Source of the DNA: Hofstenia miamia
Lineage: Eukaryota; Xenacoelomorpha; Acoela
Assembly (NCBI GenBank): GCA_004352715.1
Contig: SCFE01000085.1
Coordinates: forward strand, 1,388,780-1,452,779
Reading direction: 5' to 3'
Length of the DNA: 64,000 nt
Shown here: positions 33,802 to 45,046 of the stretch, piece by piece
Layout: every line of letters begins with the position of its first letter
Numbering within the stretch: position 1 is the first letter of the stretch
The notes under the pieces: model-generated
Told to the model about the DNA's origin: nothing
Database searches by the model: none
The model's input: only the letters and a program-made list of their open reading frames with translations
Position numbers and translations under genes: made by a program

Positions 33802-36800
33802 ATGTATGAAATGAAGCCCAGTTTCCAAAATGATGGCAAAAATGGTGCAATTGCAATAATGAGCATTAAAACAATTCTGCTAAGTTTTAACTGTTATGGA
33901 GCAAATGATTCTTTTGACTCTATTACACAACTTCAATTCCAAAATATTCAACACAAACTTGAAATATTTTTCAGCAAAGAGGAACATCCTAAAAATATGG
34001 AAAGTATCTTAAATGACAATGCAATACAAAAAACCAAAATACTGAAAATATTTTGTGGATATAGTAAAGATCTATTGCACAAATTTCTTAGTGATGAAAC
34101 AATGTCTGACATATTAAAGTTAACTCTGTTACAACTTTATATAGCATTTGATGCTAAACTATATGAATTGTTCTTTAAGAGCATAGAAATAGAACAAACT
34201 GCACATTTTCCAAAGATTTTATCACTCATAAAAGAAAACGATGTTACTGGATTACTTAAGCTCAAACTTAATCATGAAAAGATATACATGCTCATTACAA
34301 AGTGTACACATTATTTAGATAAGGAAAATGAATTTGTTTTTCCACTTTGCAATGTAAAAACTGAAGTACATGATCAAGTATCAAGTGACGAAATTTTTAT
34401 TTGTGAAAAAACAATTGAACTCTTTTGCAATAAAGTCTGTGGCAACAATTATTATTCAGACTTCTCTGCTGGGAAAGTAATAAATTTTGCAGCACTTAAC
34501 ACCAAAACAATAAAATTTTATGCACTAATTGGGAAATGGGAATATGTTTTGTCTCTGCTTCAAGAGAATAATTTTCTAAAAAAATCACAAATTCAACATT
34601 TATTTGAAATTGTTTGGTGTAATGGTAGTGGTTTATACTTAATATCACCATTTTTGTTTGGTAACACTGAGGAAAATGTCTCAATAATTACTACATACTC
34701 AAAAAATGATGATTATTTAGAAAATATTCATAAAGATTCAAAGGCTATTCATTTTTTTCATTATATTTTCAAACTAACAAATTTTGTTGATTTTGTACTT
34801 GCAGCTGATGATTTTGAGAAATTATTAGAGCAAGAAAAGCCAAGGCCCATACCAAATCGCATGATGGCATGTGAACTGCAAGATGAAACACAAATTGAAG
34901 AATGTCTTATTGAATTTGTGCAAAATATCAAAGCTGACATTTACAATAACACTCAATTTTTCACTGCCAATTCAGGTGGTATTCTAATTGTTGATATAGA
35001 AAAACATTTAGAAAATAAGAAATATTGTGAGGAATCTGTGTACTGGACATTTGATGAGTATCTTGAACAGCAAGAAAATTTGTTTTTTACAAATGCATCA
35101 GCAATTGATTATCCTTTTAAACTTGAGTTTTTGAAAGTGAAGCATCCAGAAATGCTTAAAGAAATAGAAGACAATGCTAAGTGTTGCTGTATTTCAAAAA
35201 ATGGTCAAGAAGTATTTAGAAGAAAACAAATGAATATAATAACTATGAATCTTTTTAAACAATTGTACAGAAGGGAATGTAATATGTTTGTAAGATCAGT
35301 AAAGTACAAAGAAAATTCAGATGAATTAACTGAAAATTATAAACAACTTGCAAATGAGTCCATTGAAATTCCTTCACTAATTATAGAAAAAATGAAACAC
35401 TCATTCAAAAAAATGTTTGGAAATATTATACAATCTACAATGTTTACTGTATATAAAGAAAAAGTAAAGGAACTTGTATGGGAAGAAGAAATTAAAATCA
35501 TGGACAAAGAAAAAATATTGGCATTAGCAAGATGCTTGGAAAAATTTTCAAATGAATGGTACTCTGATGATGATGTAAAACATTGCTTAGATAGATTGAA
35601 AAATAAATGGATTAAGAAAGAGCAGGAATCAATGCTCAAAATAAAAATTGAAGAAAAGTTTAGTGATTTATTAAGGCAAAAGAAAATTTCTCACAAGCCA
35701 AAAGAAATTGTATCAATAGAAAAATATAATAATAGTAAGGAAAATTTTAAATTTGAAATAAAGAATGAAACAATAGAGCCTGGACATTTGATAGTAAAAC
35801 TTCAAATAATTTCCTCAAAAAAAAATGAAGAATTCAAACATAATTTAGTGAAGCTTCCATCCCTGAAGTTTCCCTCTGACTCTAATATTCTTAAAGTATG
35901 TCACTATTGTCATTTTCGAATGAATTACATTTTGATTATATTTAACTCCACGACCAATGCAATTATCCAAATATATCCATTAAAGAAACAAAATTACAAA
36001 TATCAATATAGTTTACCTCAACCTATCACGCTTTGTGATTTTGATAGTAAAGAAAGAATTTTGGCAAGTTATGGAAACCATTCAGAGAAGTGCTTAAGTT
36101 TCCATAAGTTTGCGGGTGAGCTTAACAACTTTCAATACTTGGGCAAAATAGATCTCAATGATAAAATGGAGGTTAAGCAGATTGCTTTGCAATACTCAAG
36201 CAAATTTATTTGGATAATTTTCTGTGATAACAACATTACAAGATATGATTACAGCTTTAGTAATATTTCATTTAGTGATAAATTTCCCAAGCTTAGTGGT
36301 GACTTAGAATCAATAAAGCTACATCCAGAAGGCACATGTGTTTTTTTATTTACAAAGAAGAAATATTGCATCCCTGTTATGATAGAAACATGGAATGCCT
36401 TACCAGCTATTGAAATGACAACTTCTATGATTTTAGCTAACATTAATGATAATATTCTAGCTCTTGATGCCAATATTGATGAACAGTTAATTAAGATTAA
36501 TAAATTAATATGTTCATCTTCTGTGAATGAAATTTGGACAATTCAAGATAACCTAATTGAAAAAACTAGTAATACATGTAAATTACATTGGCTTAAATAT
36601 ATATGTTATGTATTTTATAAATTTCCATGTGATGACATATTTTGTGACACACAAGAAAAGTTAAAGTTTAAATTTTATAGTGAGTCATCTGTAAGAAAGA
36701 ATAGTTCACATGGAAATGCCTTACAAAGTGCTATCTCTACTATTCTGCAAGAAATTGAAAAAACTTGTAAGCCAATGCAGAGGTTAGGTTTACATATAAA

Positions 36801-39525
36801 TGCTGAGGTCTTGGAATCAAAAGCTTTTGGAATGAGGGAATGCCAAAGTACATTATTTGGAGAATTTTTGAAAACACTAATAAATCTTATTCCAATTAAG
36901 ATAGCTTATTGTCAAAATGATGAGTTTCTGGTTATTAATAATGGTAAAATTTGTGAATTTGATGATGTTAAGGAAACTATTGATTGTTTAAATAAAATTT
37001 CACTTGGTTTTTATGAAGCAATTTTCAATTATTGGCAGGGAGAAATAAAAGTAATTACATCAATGGGTATGCAGTCCACTGGTAAAAGCTATACACTGAA
37101 TCATTTAATGGGTTCTTCATTTGACACATCTGGTGAGAGATGTACTGATGGGTGTTGGCTTACCACAAGAATAACAGAAAATTGTCTTTATGTAGTGCTT
37201 GATTTTGAAGGAATTGGCAGCAGTAAAAGAACTAAACAAGATGATGTTCTGCTCTCCCTATTTAATTGTGCTATTTCCAATGCTACATTGTTTAAAACTA
37301 ATTCTCATTTTGACAGAGAAATGGAGGAAATGTTTTCAACATTTAATTCTGCAAGCAATACACTAGAGAATGATAAGCTTTTATTTCTAGGTCAAATTGA
37401 TGTAATAATCAATGATGTTGCTGAAAATGATATTGGAGGATTCAGTAAAGAATATGTTGAGAAATTCACAAAAGAAAACAATAACTTTATTAAAAATCTG
37501 TTTAATAAAAAATGCAAGATTTTAACCTTTCCTCAATTCAAATCTATTGAATATTATAGAAACCTGCACAGTCTATTGAATATTTTACAAAATATCAAAT
37601 CAGTATTTACCAATGGACCTGAATATTTGGAATTTTTAAAACTCTTACTGGCAAAGGTAGCAATTAAAGACTTTACCTCAATAAATATGCAACCAATTCA
37701 ATCAAGAATTAAGTATTTAGACTCTTGCCTGGAGAATGCATTAGTGTATGGTCAAGTCAGCTCTAAATTTCCTAAGGATAGAGAATTTGGATTACATGTA
37801 TTGGACAATTTTCAGCATGAAATATTTCAAACTAAATATATATATATAGATGAAGTACAAAGCTCACTGACAATAAATGATTTTGATTTTATTCTAAATA
37901 ATCAGCACTTTTTTGACACTTTCCAAAAATTTAATGAGTTTTTTAAACTAAACACCAAAAATTTTTTGCAATGGAGGAAAGGATTTAACATATTTCTATG
38001 TAATGTTGTTCAATTTCGAATTGAGCGTGTGGAAGAATGGATTATGCTGAACACTTTAAAATGGAGTGATAGGAAAAATGATGAGTTTGAGTTTGCAATT
38101 AAGAACTTAACAAACCAGCTTCAACTGAGTATACAAAAAACAATTTTAACCTACAAGCTTTGCAGTGGCAAATGTGAAAAATGTTTTCTGGAATGCACAC
38201 AATTAATTGATCACAATGGTGAGCATAAGTGTTCAACTGAACATCAGTGTACTGAACTTTGCTATTTTTGTGAAAAAGAACATCAAATATCAATTTGCAG
38301 TTATTCCTTAGGTCATCCAGGATATCATGTTTGTGATAAATATAATCATTTATGCAATGAACCTTGCAAATATTTGCAAATTAATGGCTGTGATAATCCA
38401 TGCAATATAGCTCCCAATCACACTGGTGTACATAAATGCTCACTGCAAAGACACCAGTGCAAACTTAGGTGCAGTTTGGTTACTTGTCAATCAAAATGCA
38501 TCATTAACTGTGATTCCCCTCATAAAATTCACAAGTGTCTTAAAGATCAATGCCCACAAACTTGTTGTATTGATTCTTGCTCTTTAAAATGTGTGGCAAT
38601 TGATCATTTTCATGGAACTGATCTTTCAAAGAAATATCAAGAAGAAAATGATATTGTCATAGATTATAACTTTGAGTTAGGAGATATTAAATTGAATTCC
38701 AATCTGCATTTTTGTGGTAACCAACATAAATGTGTCAAAAAATGTTCCTTTGAAGGATTTTGTTCTCGAAAAGCAATAAATAATTGTGAAGAGATGGAAA
38801 AAGAATATGTTGGAGCATTAAGCACATTTGCATATTTGCACAAATTTTCAATTGATGGTGTGCAAGAGGATTGTTCAAAAATGATTGAGCCATTAATGTT
38901 AGGGCATGATGGACAACATTGCTGTTCTGTGAATGAATCAAAAATGCATTTTTGTAAAAAAAAATGCCCTCAATGTAATAGCAACTGCAAAAAACAATAT
39001 GGACATGAAGAAAAAGGTGATGCTCTACATGATACAAATCATACTAGCATGGTGAACTATATTTTTGTTTCAACTTCAGATTCTTTGGATTTTGATAGCA
39101 AACAATATGCTCCAGGTGACTCAACAAAGGCTATTTTGTGTAACATAAGCTGCAAGTTACGAGGTAGAGGACATTGTCATATTTTGCCTTGTGAGAAGAG
39201 TGAAAATAAATGTGTTTATAATGCTCAACTTGATCTAAGAAAACATTCAAATATTAGATATAAACCAAATCCAGGAATTGAACATGATTTCATACAGCAT
39301 TCAAAGTATTGGGAAACAATTGGGTGGCAGGATCCTAGTAATAAGTCTGAAATTTCGCAATTTAACAAGTGCAGCCACCAGTGTTCAATCCATGGAGGCT
39401 ATTGTGTTGGAGATCTTTGGCATGAAAATTATAAAAGCCTTAAAGATGTTCATTTGGACAAAGGTACACTAATTGATGGACATATTTTTGAATGTTCACA
39501 CAAAAGGTTTCTTGGGATATTTTAG
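33802..39525 (+). CDS. Very large GTPase (GB1/VLIG-like) with Cys/His-rich C-terminus
   Basis: Intact, intronless, 1907 residues; the ATG at 33802 is the first after an in-frame TAA. Residues 1-650 are helical with no clear domain. About 690-960 has repeated beta-like segments suggestive of a propeller. The G domain shows the P-loop GMQSTGKS at 1089-1096, a switch-type RCTDGCW, DFEG (G3) at 1134-1137 and IINDV near 1204 in the place of the guanine-specificity motif. This pattern fits dynamin-like GB1/VLIG-type large GTPases. From Cys1454 on, many CxxxC..H knuckles (CEKC, GEHKC, GYHVC, GVHKC) precede a conserved-looking end with WHE and GHIFECSH. Such tails I know from large GTPases of some fungi and protists. 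Role unknown; innate defence is a guess from VLIG/GBP relatives. A poly(A) signal lies 470 bp downstream. Confidence 0.85.
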   Translation: MYEMKPSFQNDGKNGAIAIMSIKTILLSFNCYGANDSFDSITQLQFQNIQHKLEIFFSKEEHPKNMESILNDNAIQKTKILKIFCGYSKDLLHKFLSDETMSDILKLTLLQLYIAFDAKLYELFFKSIEIEQTAHFPKILSLIKENDVTGLLKLKLNHEKIYMLITKCTHYLDKENEFVFPLCNVKTEVHDQVSSDEIFICEKTIELFCNKVCGNNYYSDFSAGKVINFAALNTKTIKFYALIGKWEYVLSLLQENNFLKKSQIQHLFEIVWCNGSGLYLISPFLFGNTEENVSIITTYSKNDDYLENIHKDSKAIHFFHYIFKLTNFVDFVLAADDFEKLLEQEKPRPIPNRMMACELQDETQIEECLIEFVQNIKADIYNNTQFFTANSGGILIVDIEKHLENKKYCEESVYWTFDEYLEQQENLFFTNASAIDYPFKLEFLKVKHPEMLKEIEDNAKCCCISKNGQEVFRRKQMNIITMNLFKQLYRRECNMFVRSVKYKENSDELTENYKQLANESIEIPSLIIEKMKHSFKKMFGNIIQSTMFTVYKEKVKELVWEEEIKIMDKEKILALARCLEKFSNEWYSDDDVKHCLDRLKNKWIKKEQESMLKIKIEEKFSDLLRQKKISHKPKEIVSIEKYNNSKENFKFEIKNETIEPGHLIVKLQIISSKKNEEFKHNLVKLPSLKFPSDSNILKVCHYCHFRMNYILIIFNSTTNAIIQIYPLKKQNYKYQYSLPQPITLCDFDSKERILASYGNHSEKCLSFHKFAGELNNFQYLGKIDLNDKMEVKQIALQYSSKFIWIIFCDNNITRYDYSFSNISFSDKFPKLSGDLESIKLHPEGTCVFLFTKKKYCIPVMIETWNALPAIEMTTSMILANINDNILALDANIDEQLIKINKLICSSSVNEIWTIQDNLIEKTSNTCKLHWLKYICYVFYKFPCDDIFCDTQEKLKFKFYSESSVRKNSSHGNALQSAISTILQEIEKTCKPMQRLGLHINAEVLESKAFGMRECQSTLFGEFLKTLINLIPIKIAYCQNDEFLVINNGKICEFDDVKETIDCLNKISLGFYEAIFNYWQGEIKVITSMGMQSTGKSYTLNHLMGSSFDTSGERCTDGCWLTTRITENCLYVVLDFEGIGSSKRTKQDDVLLSLFNCAISNATLFKTNSHFDREMEEMFSTFNSASNTLENDKLLFLGQIDVIINDVAENDIGGFSKEYVEKFTKENNNFIKNLFNKKCKILTFPQFKSIEYYRNLHSLLNILQNIKSVFTNGPEYLEFLKLLLAKVAIKDFTSINMQPIQSRIKYLDSCLENALVYGQVSSKFPKDREFGLHVLDNFQHEIFQTKYIYIDEVQSSLTINDFDFILNNQHFFDTFQKFNEFFKLNTKNFLQWRKGFNIFLCNVVQFRIERVEEWIMLNTLKWSDRKNDEFEFAIKNLTNQLQLSIQKTILTYKLCSGKCEKCFLECTQLIDHNGEHKCSTEHQCTELCYFCEKEHQISICSYSLGHPGYHVCDKYNHLCNEPCKYLQINGCDNPCNIAPNHTGVHKCSLQRHQCKLRCSLVTCQSKCIINCDSPHKIHKCLKDQCPQTCCIDSCSLKCVAIDHFHGTDLSKKYQEENDIVIDYNFELGDIKLNSNLHFCGNQHKCVKKCSFEGFCSRKAINNCEEMEKEYVGALSTFAYLHKFSIDGVQEDCSKMIEPLMLGHDGQHCCSVNESKMHFCKKKCPQCNSNCKKQYGHEEKGDALHDTNHTSMVNYIFVSTSDSLDFDSKQYAPGDSTKAILCNISCKLRGRGHCHILPCEKSENKCVYNAQLDLRKHSNIRYKPNPGIEHDFIQHSKYWETIGWQDPSNKSEISQFNKCSHQCSIHGGYCVGDLWHENYKSLKDVHLDKGTLIDGHIFECSHKRFLGIF

Positions 39526-39996
39526 TTTAGTGGCTGCAAACAAGTATCTATTTATGAAGAAAAGCTTGCTTTATTTCAGAATTTGTTTAGTAAAATTTTC
39601 TTGCACAATGCATATTGGCTATTGCATTTATAAGCTTGGTTACAAAGACTTAATAAATGGTAATTTGAAAAGTTTTTGCATTATTGATTTACACATTTTG
39701 AATTTTTTTATCATTACATAGCATCTTTACTTCTGATCATTGTGATTATCTACTTACTTAACAAAATTTATATATATCCAAAAATAACTAAGCTAAAACT
39801 TTTCCCTTTTAAAATTTTGTTACTAATTATTAAGGTTTGCTAATATAAGTTATTTTAATTACCATGATTATATTCATTGCTTCTATGTATTACATTGTGT
39901 ATACTGTACATGCATGTATCATGCTAATAACTATTGTAAATAAGATAATAATTGAATGTAAAATTTGTTTATTTTTTGGAATATTCCAGTTGTAAT

Positions 39997-40002
39997 AATA
40001 AA
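39997..40002 (+). terminator. Candidate poly(A) signal of the GTPase gene
   Basis: AATAAA about 470 bp after the stop at 39525, the first canonical hexamer in an otherwise gene-free 3' flank that I noted. It is immediately followed by the LTR-like start at 40028. Confidence 0.4.
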
Positions 40003-40027
40003 TACCATATTAGTAGAAAGAGAATAA

Positions 40028-41125
40028 TGTAACGTGGATCTTTCACCTTTTGACCTTGAAAGGCCTATCTTGTATGGCTATGATATAATTTTGTACTTTA
40101 ACCATCTGCCTATTTTCAAAATATAACCAATTTTTCTAAGTACATAGTGGTTACACTAGTTTATATGTCTGATGAAGTAAGAATTCTTTCTATATACAAT
40201 CATATCAAAATTGTTCAGCAAAAGCTGTAATTTATACTGTACAGTCACTTGGGGCTGCTATTTTCTAATTTTCTGATTTGTTTGATTAGGCACTCAAAAT
40301 TAGAGTTATGTCATTTGTGACACAATGATTGTCACTATACATTTCTATCAATATATTTTATATAAATTTGTTCCATTTTTGAGTGAAGTATTTTGATCAA
40401 TTTATTATTTTTCCCCTTGATTTAAACTGATGTATGATTGCTTGTTTAATTTTGTGAGCGAACTCATGTAGAATTTTTTATCACTTCAACTTTGTTTACT
40501 CTTTATTCTATTTAAATTACTAACCCCTTATAGGTTTATTATGGATTCTATCTTTATAATTTTAGAGTAAGATCTGGCGACTATTTGGGAGGCACTGTGC
40601 TATGTCTGGGGTGACAACTAGCCCCTTAACAGATGACAGCCAAAATTGTGGTTGCTTTAGGTTATGATTATGTGTAGGGAATAACAGATTTTTACTTTGA
40701 TTGCTTCATACACGCACTTAATATACCACAATGCAAATATAATAAGCCTCTGGTGAATATGAATACATGGTAATTACATGCTGTTTATTTTATTATTAAT
40801 TTAAATGAGCTGAGATAAAAGAACTTTGAGATAAATTGTTTAATTGAGTTAGAAATTAATACTTGAGACACACAATTAGCACCTTGGCAAGTAAGGATGT
40901 TTTTGTGGACATGGCTTTGGCGCGATACTGTGTGAATTGGTTGCTGCATGGAATTTGTTCAGTTTCATATTTCTTTTGTTGAATTGGCAAACTACCAATG
41001 TTCTCTTTTTTCTGCTAGAACAAGAGCTGCTCTCCACAATGGTAACCTCTGCAACCTTTGATCAAACCTTATAGTTTCTCAGTACCACTTGAGTAGCCAG
41101 AGCATCCCCACAATTCTACATTACA
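40028..41125 (+). repeat. Candidate 5' LTR of gypsy-like element C
   Basis: Starts TGTAACG and ends ATTACA, directly followed by TGGTGACCCTGACGTGAT, which resembles the primer-site region of many metazoan gypsy elements. Length 1098 bp. Only its first ~90 bp recur downstream (43931-44020), so the 3' LTR is at best a stub. Confidence 0.45.
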
Positions 41126-41143
41126 TGGTGACCCTGACGTGAT
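41126..41143 (+). promoter_or_regulatory. Primer-binding-site-like sequence of element C
   Basis: TGGTGACCCTGACGTGAT directly after ATTACA. The form TGG-TGACCC-GACGTG is common next to 5' LTRs of metazoan gypsy elements. The gag start lies about 515 bp downstream. Confidence 0.5.
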
Positions 41144-41658
41144 TCTGAACAATCTGGAATGTCAGTCGAACTCTCTACTCCATTCTGTTAAAGTGTGCAG
41201 GTGAATTGATGCTCAGAGATGTACTCCAGTCATAAAGCTTGTGTGCCTACTGAGGTGGTATTCTGATTTCACCTGGTGATTGTGACATGGTACAGAACTG
41301 TCACTTGTTGTTCTCTTATTATATTTGGCTTTGTTCTTTGTCTTTGGTGTGAGCCACCTGGGATAGTTGTTTCCCCTGGCCATGAATCAACTTCACTACC
41401 AACCAATACATAACATAACCTCTTATGTAAGTCTACACTGCAAGTCTGTACTCTGAAGCAGTTACCAAGTTTCAAAACCACCTTTACTTGTTCATGGTTG
41501 TTACTTTGTTGTTTTCTTGTTCTTCTAAAATTTAGATTTATTACCATACCCTACACTGTGCTGTTTACTGTAACTGGTTTTTTGATTCTCTGAACTCAGT
41601 CAGAGCTGTCTCTCAATTTGTTGAAATTGAATTTTTCTTACAGCTTTTCTTGTTTTCA

Positions 41659-43895
41659 ATGGATTTCCCTAGTTTTTCTCATAATGGGACTCCCACTCAG
41701 AGTTTCCCCTGTGTGAGTGAGGGCAGTCCAGATTTTGCCCCTCCCACCAATGGAATTAATTTATTAGTTAATTTGTCTTCTCCTAATAGTGTTACTCAGT
41801 CACTGCTTGTGACATTTCACCAAATAGCTTCAAACTGTTTTTCCCAAGAGCTTCAACTGATCAAGGTTGAGCATCTTAGAGCTGCCCTCATACAGCAAAC
41901 TGATTTATGTCTTACATGTGAGCAATCCTTACAGGTTTAGCTACAACATCAAGCTACCAAAGCCTATCAGAGAGAGAGAAGTGCCTAATTCATTTGATTC
42001 CTGCACTAGAAGCTCAAATTCATACCTTGGCAACACCTCTGCCTTCCTTTCCATTGTCACAGAATACTTCTTGTTCTGCACCCTCTCCATTTAGACATTC
42101 TGAATACATAACTTGCAATGACCTCTGAGAAACTTTGGATGCTTTTTCCAAACACCTTTTCAATCACTTCTCACAGATGATTTTGGCACACTTTCCTAGT
42201 GCCCTGTTGTATCTACCACTACTCCACTGATGCCACAATTTGTCACTCCAGCTACTTCATTTACAACTGGAGGTCCCACATTTACACAATCCACTCTTAC
42301 CTTAGTTTCTGTCTTAGCTACTGTTGCTACTCCTAGTTCATATGTGCTGAGTGCTACCATTTCACCTCCAGCACCAGTCAACACTTGCATCACTCTTACA
42401 GTCTCAATTTCAAATTGTCCCCCTCAGCCAGATAATCCTACAACATCTTCAACTGCCAGTGGTCCACGTTTTACCCAATCAATATTACCTACAACTGCTG
42501 CTGGGAATGAAACCACTAATTTATTCAATCAACATTCTGTACTACCAAAATTCACCAGAAAGATTGATGAGATATCCCAGTCTTTTGAGGAATGGTTCTT
42601 CCTCTTTGAACTGACTATGAGGCAGTATTGAGCTACTCAGGACACTGCTGTAGCTCAGTTCCCTACTTATCTATATGGTCTTGCATATAACCAATATATG
42701 ATGTTAGACAGAAATGTTAAAATGAACTATCAACTACTAATTGGTTTTTTGAGGAACACTACAAAGCGCCTCACATAAAGCATCAATATAAGATGCTACT
42801 CTGTGACCTCTCATTTAAGAAGGGTGATGACGTCTGCACATACATTACCCAAGTGGAGATATTGTTTCACTTAAGTAAATTGACGCCCAAAAATTCAAAG
42901 CATGATCATTTTTCATACATTTGTCAGGGCTTCCCATCCAACATCCATAATCATCTTGAATTAAAGTGCAACTCTGAAGATGAGCTTAACATTAGCATTA
43001 GGAAAGCTATCAGCATTGCTTACATGCTACAGAACACCACCTGCACTGACAAGGATGCCAGAGAACTGAAAACAGGTCACTCAACCTCAAAGCCTCCTGC
43101 TCCACCTAGTACTACTGCTCCCAAACCAAAGATGGAGCTTAATCAAACCCGTTTTTTACCACTGTGGTCAGAAAGCCCACACCAACCTCAATGTCATGCA
43201 ATGATTCGCCTGGTAGCCAATGGTGATGGTTCATCATCAAAGAAGCAGAAGCTGAAGAAGTGGTTGCTGCATGATATAATTTTGAGCTATAACTTTCTTG
43301 AGCAGAAATCCTGCATTATTGATTATGGGAGCAACATGATCTCCATCTGTGAAAGCAAGTAGAGACAGGAACTCACCAACATTCCTGAACAGGAAATTTT
43401 GTTGAAATTTGCAGAACCAGCATTTATTGAACCACAGAACTGGCGATGCATGGCAGTCACTACATACTCCCAATATGTATCTGACGTCATGGTTTCTGGT
43501 TGCAAAGGGAAGCACTTTACTGGAGTCAACTTCTCTCCAGACCTCTGCCATATCTCAAATGGAAAGACTTACATTACTATACTTAATTGCTCTAATTTGC
43601 AGGTCAGAATAGACCCCACCAAGTTGATTATTGTTGCAACTCCAGTCCATCTAGAATTGAAAGCTGCCACTTGCTTGCCCATTCTATTGGCAATCCATAA
43701 CCTTGTGGAACCCAGTGACACTGTTCAGATTCCTCCCATCAATGAAGGGACGCATCCCCACCTCAGTCCACAAGAGTGCAAGTCACTCTCTTTCTTACTT
43801 CAGCAACACCATGACGTTTTCAATTAATAGAGAATGGCATTATTCAAGCCAGCAAAAGCCCATTTGCAGCGCCAACTGTCTTTATTAGGCAGGTG
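41659..43895 (+). pseudogene. Gag-pol remnant of gypsy-like element C
   Basis: The ATG at 41659 opens a Pro/Ser-rich gag start. A capsid region follows (LPKFTRKIDEISQSFEEWF, then QFPTYLYGLAY, 42545-42720) that is homologous to gag of A and B, then the 42793-43362 frame with FSYICQGFPSN. Pol continues with the protease-RT connector (43399-43827) ending in LLQQHHDVF, and jumps by deletion to the RT motif GIIQASKSPFAAPTVFIRQ at 43830-43895, where the element stops. No catalytic palm, RNase H or integrase remains. Several stops and shifts. Opposite orientation to A and B. Confidence 0.8.
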
Positions 43896-43930
43896 ATAAG
43901 TACTACCTGTGAGTAGTATGAATTGGGTCG

Positions 43931-44020
43931 TACCCATGGTACATTTGACCTTTGACCTTGGTGGGGATGTCTGCTGTGGCTATGATGTAATTGTGTACTT
44001 TGGCCGTCTGTGTACCTCTT
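43931..44020 (+). repeat. ~90-bp repeat with DR1-like site (second copy of 40028-40120)
   Basis: tgaccttg....ctatgatgtaattgtgtactttggccgtctg matches tgaccttg....ctatgatataattttgtactttaaccatctg near 40050-40113. It may be the start of the 3' LTR of element C. TGACCTTTGACCT at 43946-43958 is a perfect inverted AGGTCA-A-AGGTCA (DR1). Confidence 0.5.
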
Positions 44021-44063
44021 ACATCATTGGAACATATTCTCTTTTGTTGTAATATTTGTTGGC

Positions 44064-44391
44064 AAACACATTTGTTTGTAGTCTATTGTATAAAATACAA
44101 CACATTTTTTAGAGGTTGAGAAATTTTCGAAAATTGCATGAGATTAGAAATGTTCAAAATGTAACATTTTTTATAGAGAATAAATAAATAATTTTTAAAT
44201 ACAATCTATATACAAAGACTTAACATTGTTGGAATTATATTTTATTGTTAAATTTCTTTGATAAAAGTTGTAACTAACAAATATTTTCAAACATTGAGAA
44301 AAATACCTTTTTCGCAGATGGCACATATGTCAATTGCAAAAAATAAACACATTTGTTTGCAGTCTATTGCTTAAAATGTAACCAATGTTTT
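44064..44391 (+). repeat. Pair of ~45-bp direct repeats
   Basis: aaacacatttgtttg-agtctattg-ataaaat-aa occurs at 44064 and 44345, 281 bp apart. No gene in between. Confidence 0.55.
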
Positions 44392-44525
44392 TATACATAT
44401 TACATAAATAATTGGACATGGAAATTGCCAGGGGGTGTTTTAGTTACGTCATGGTGTGTTGACTGATTAAACAACTCAATCTATATATTCACCCAAATCG
44501 TCTGATAAAATCATTATTTTTTTCT

Positions 44526-45046
44526 ATGCAAACTCGTCCTTCTTCTTGGCAAATATCTGTTGAAACACTAGCATCTGGTTCATTGGGTAGCCTATTTGAT
44601 GATCTATACACAACTCCACCACCATTGTATGGTTATAACCCACTAACACAGAAGATGATTGCTCCTTCTCCTCCTGCACCTGTAAAGGAAAAACAAAAGA
44701 CTCAACACAAGCAAGGACGTCCTGTAGTCAATAATAATGCAATTGTCTTCCCAATCTACAACACTAGCAAAGACGACAATGTTTTACAATGTTTAAATGA
44801 TGTCAATTCCCAACCATCACAATGTATTTTTCAAATGCAAAGATGCTGTTCATTTGAACACAAGATATGGTGTTGTAGTAAAGATTAGATTCAATAATGG
44901 TGTCCTATTTTCTGCCTAAATGCCATGTCAGTGCATTGGGTGAAAATTACAAGGTTTTGATCAATAAAAAACTTTTTTGCAATGATGACATGGGGATTGG
45001 AAACAGTGCTATTGCAAAACGTATTGTGTTACAGTTTAGTAAATAG
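44526..45046 (+). pseudogene. Short unrecognised protein, frameshifted
   Basis: An open frame from 44526 (Pro-rich centre, basic KEKQKTQHK stretch, then NNAIVFPIYNTSKDD) is interrupted near 44850 and continues in the next frames through RYGVVVKIRFNNGV, then FLPKCHVSALGENYKVL, to a TAG at 45044-45046, about 170 codons in all. A VVxxxF-NGV followed by FLPK is reminiscent of a small domain seen in other arthropod and Polinton-related ORFs, but I cannot name it. Two shifts suggest decay. Confidence 0.4.

Noticed and set aside
34496-39037. Minus-strand frames opposite the GTPase gene
   Set aside because: Shadows of the coding strand, without motifs.
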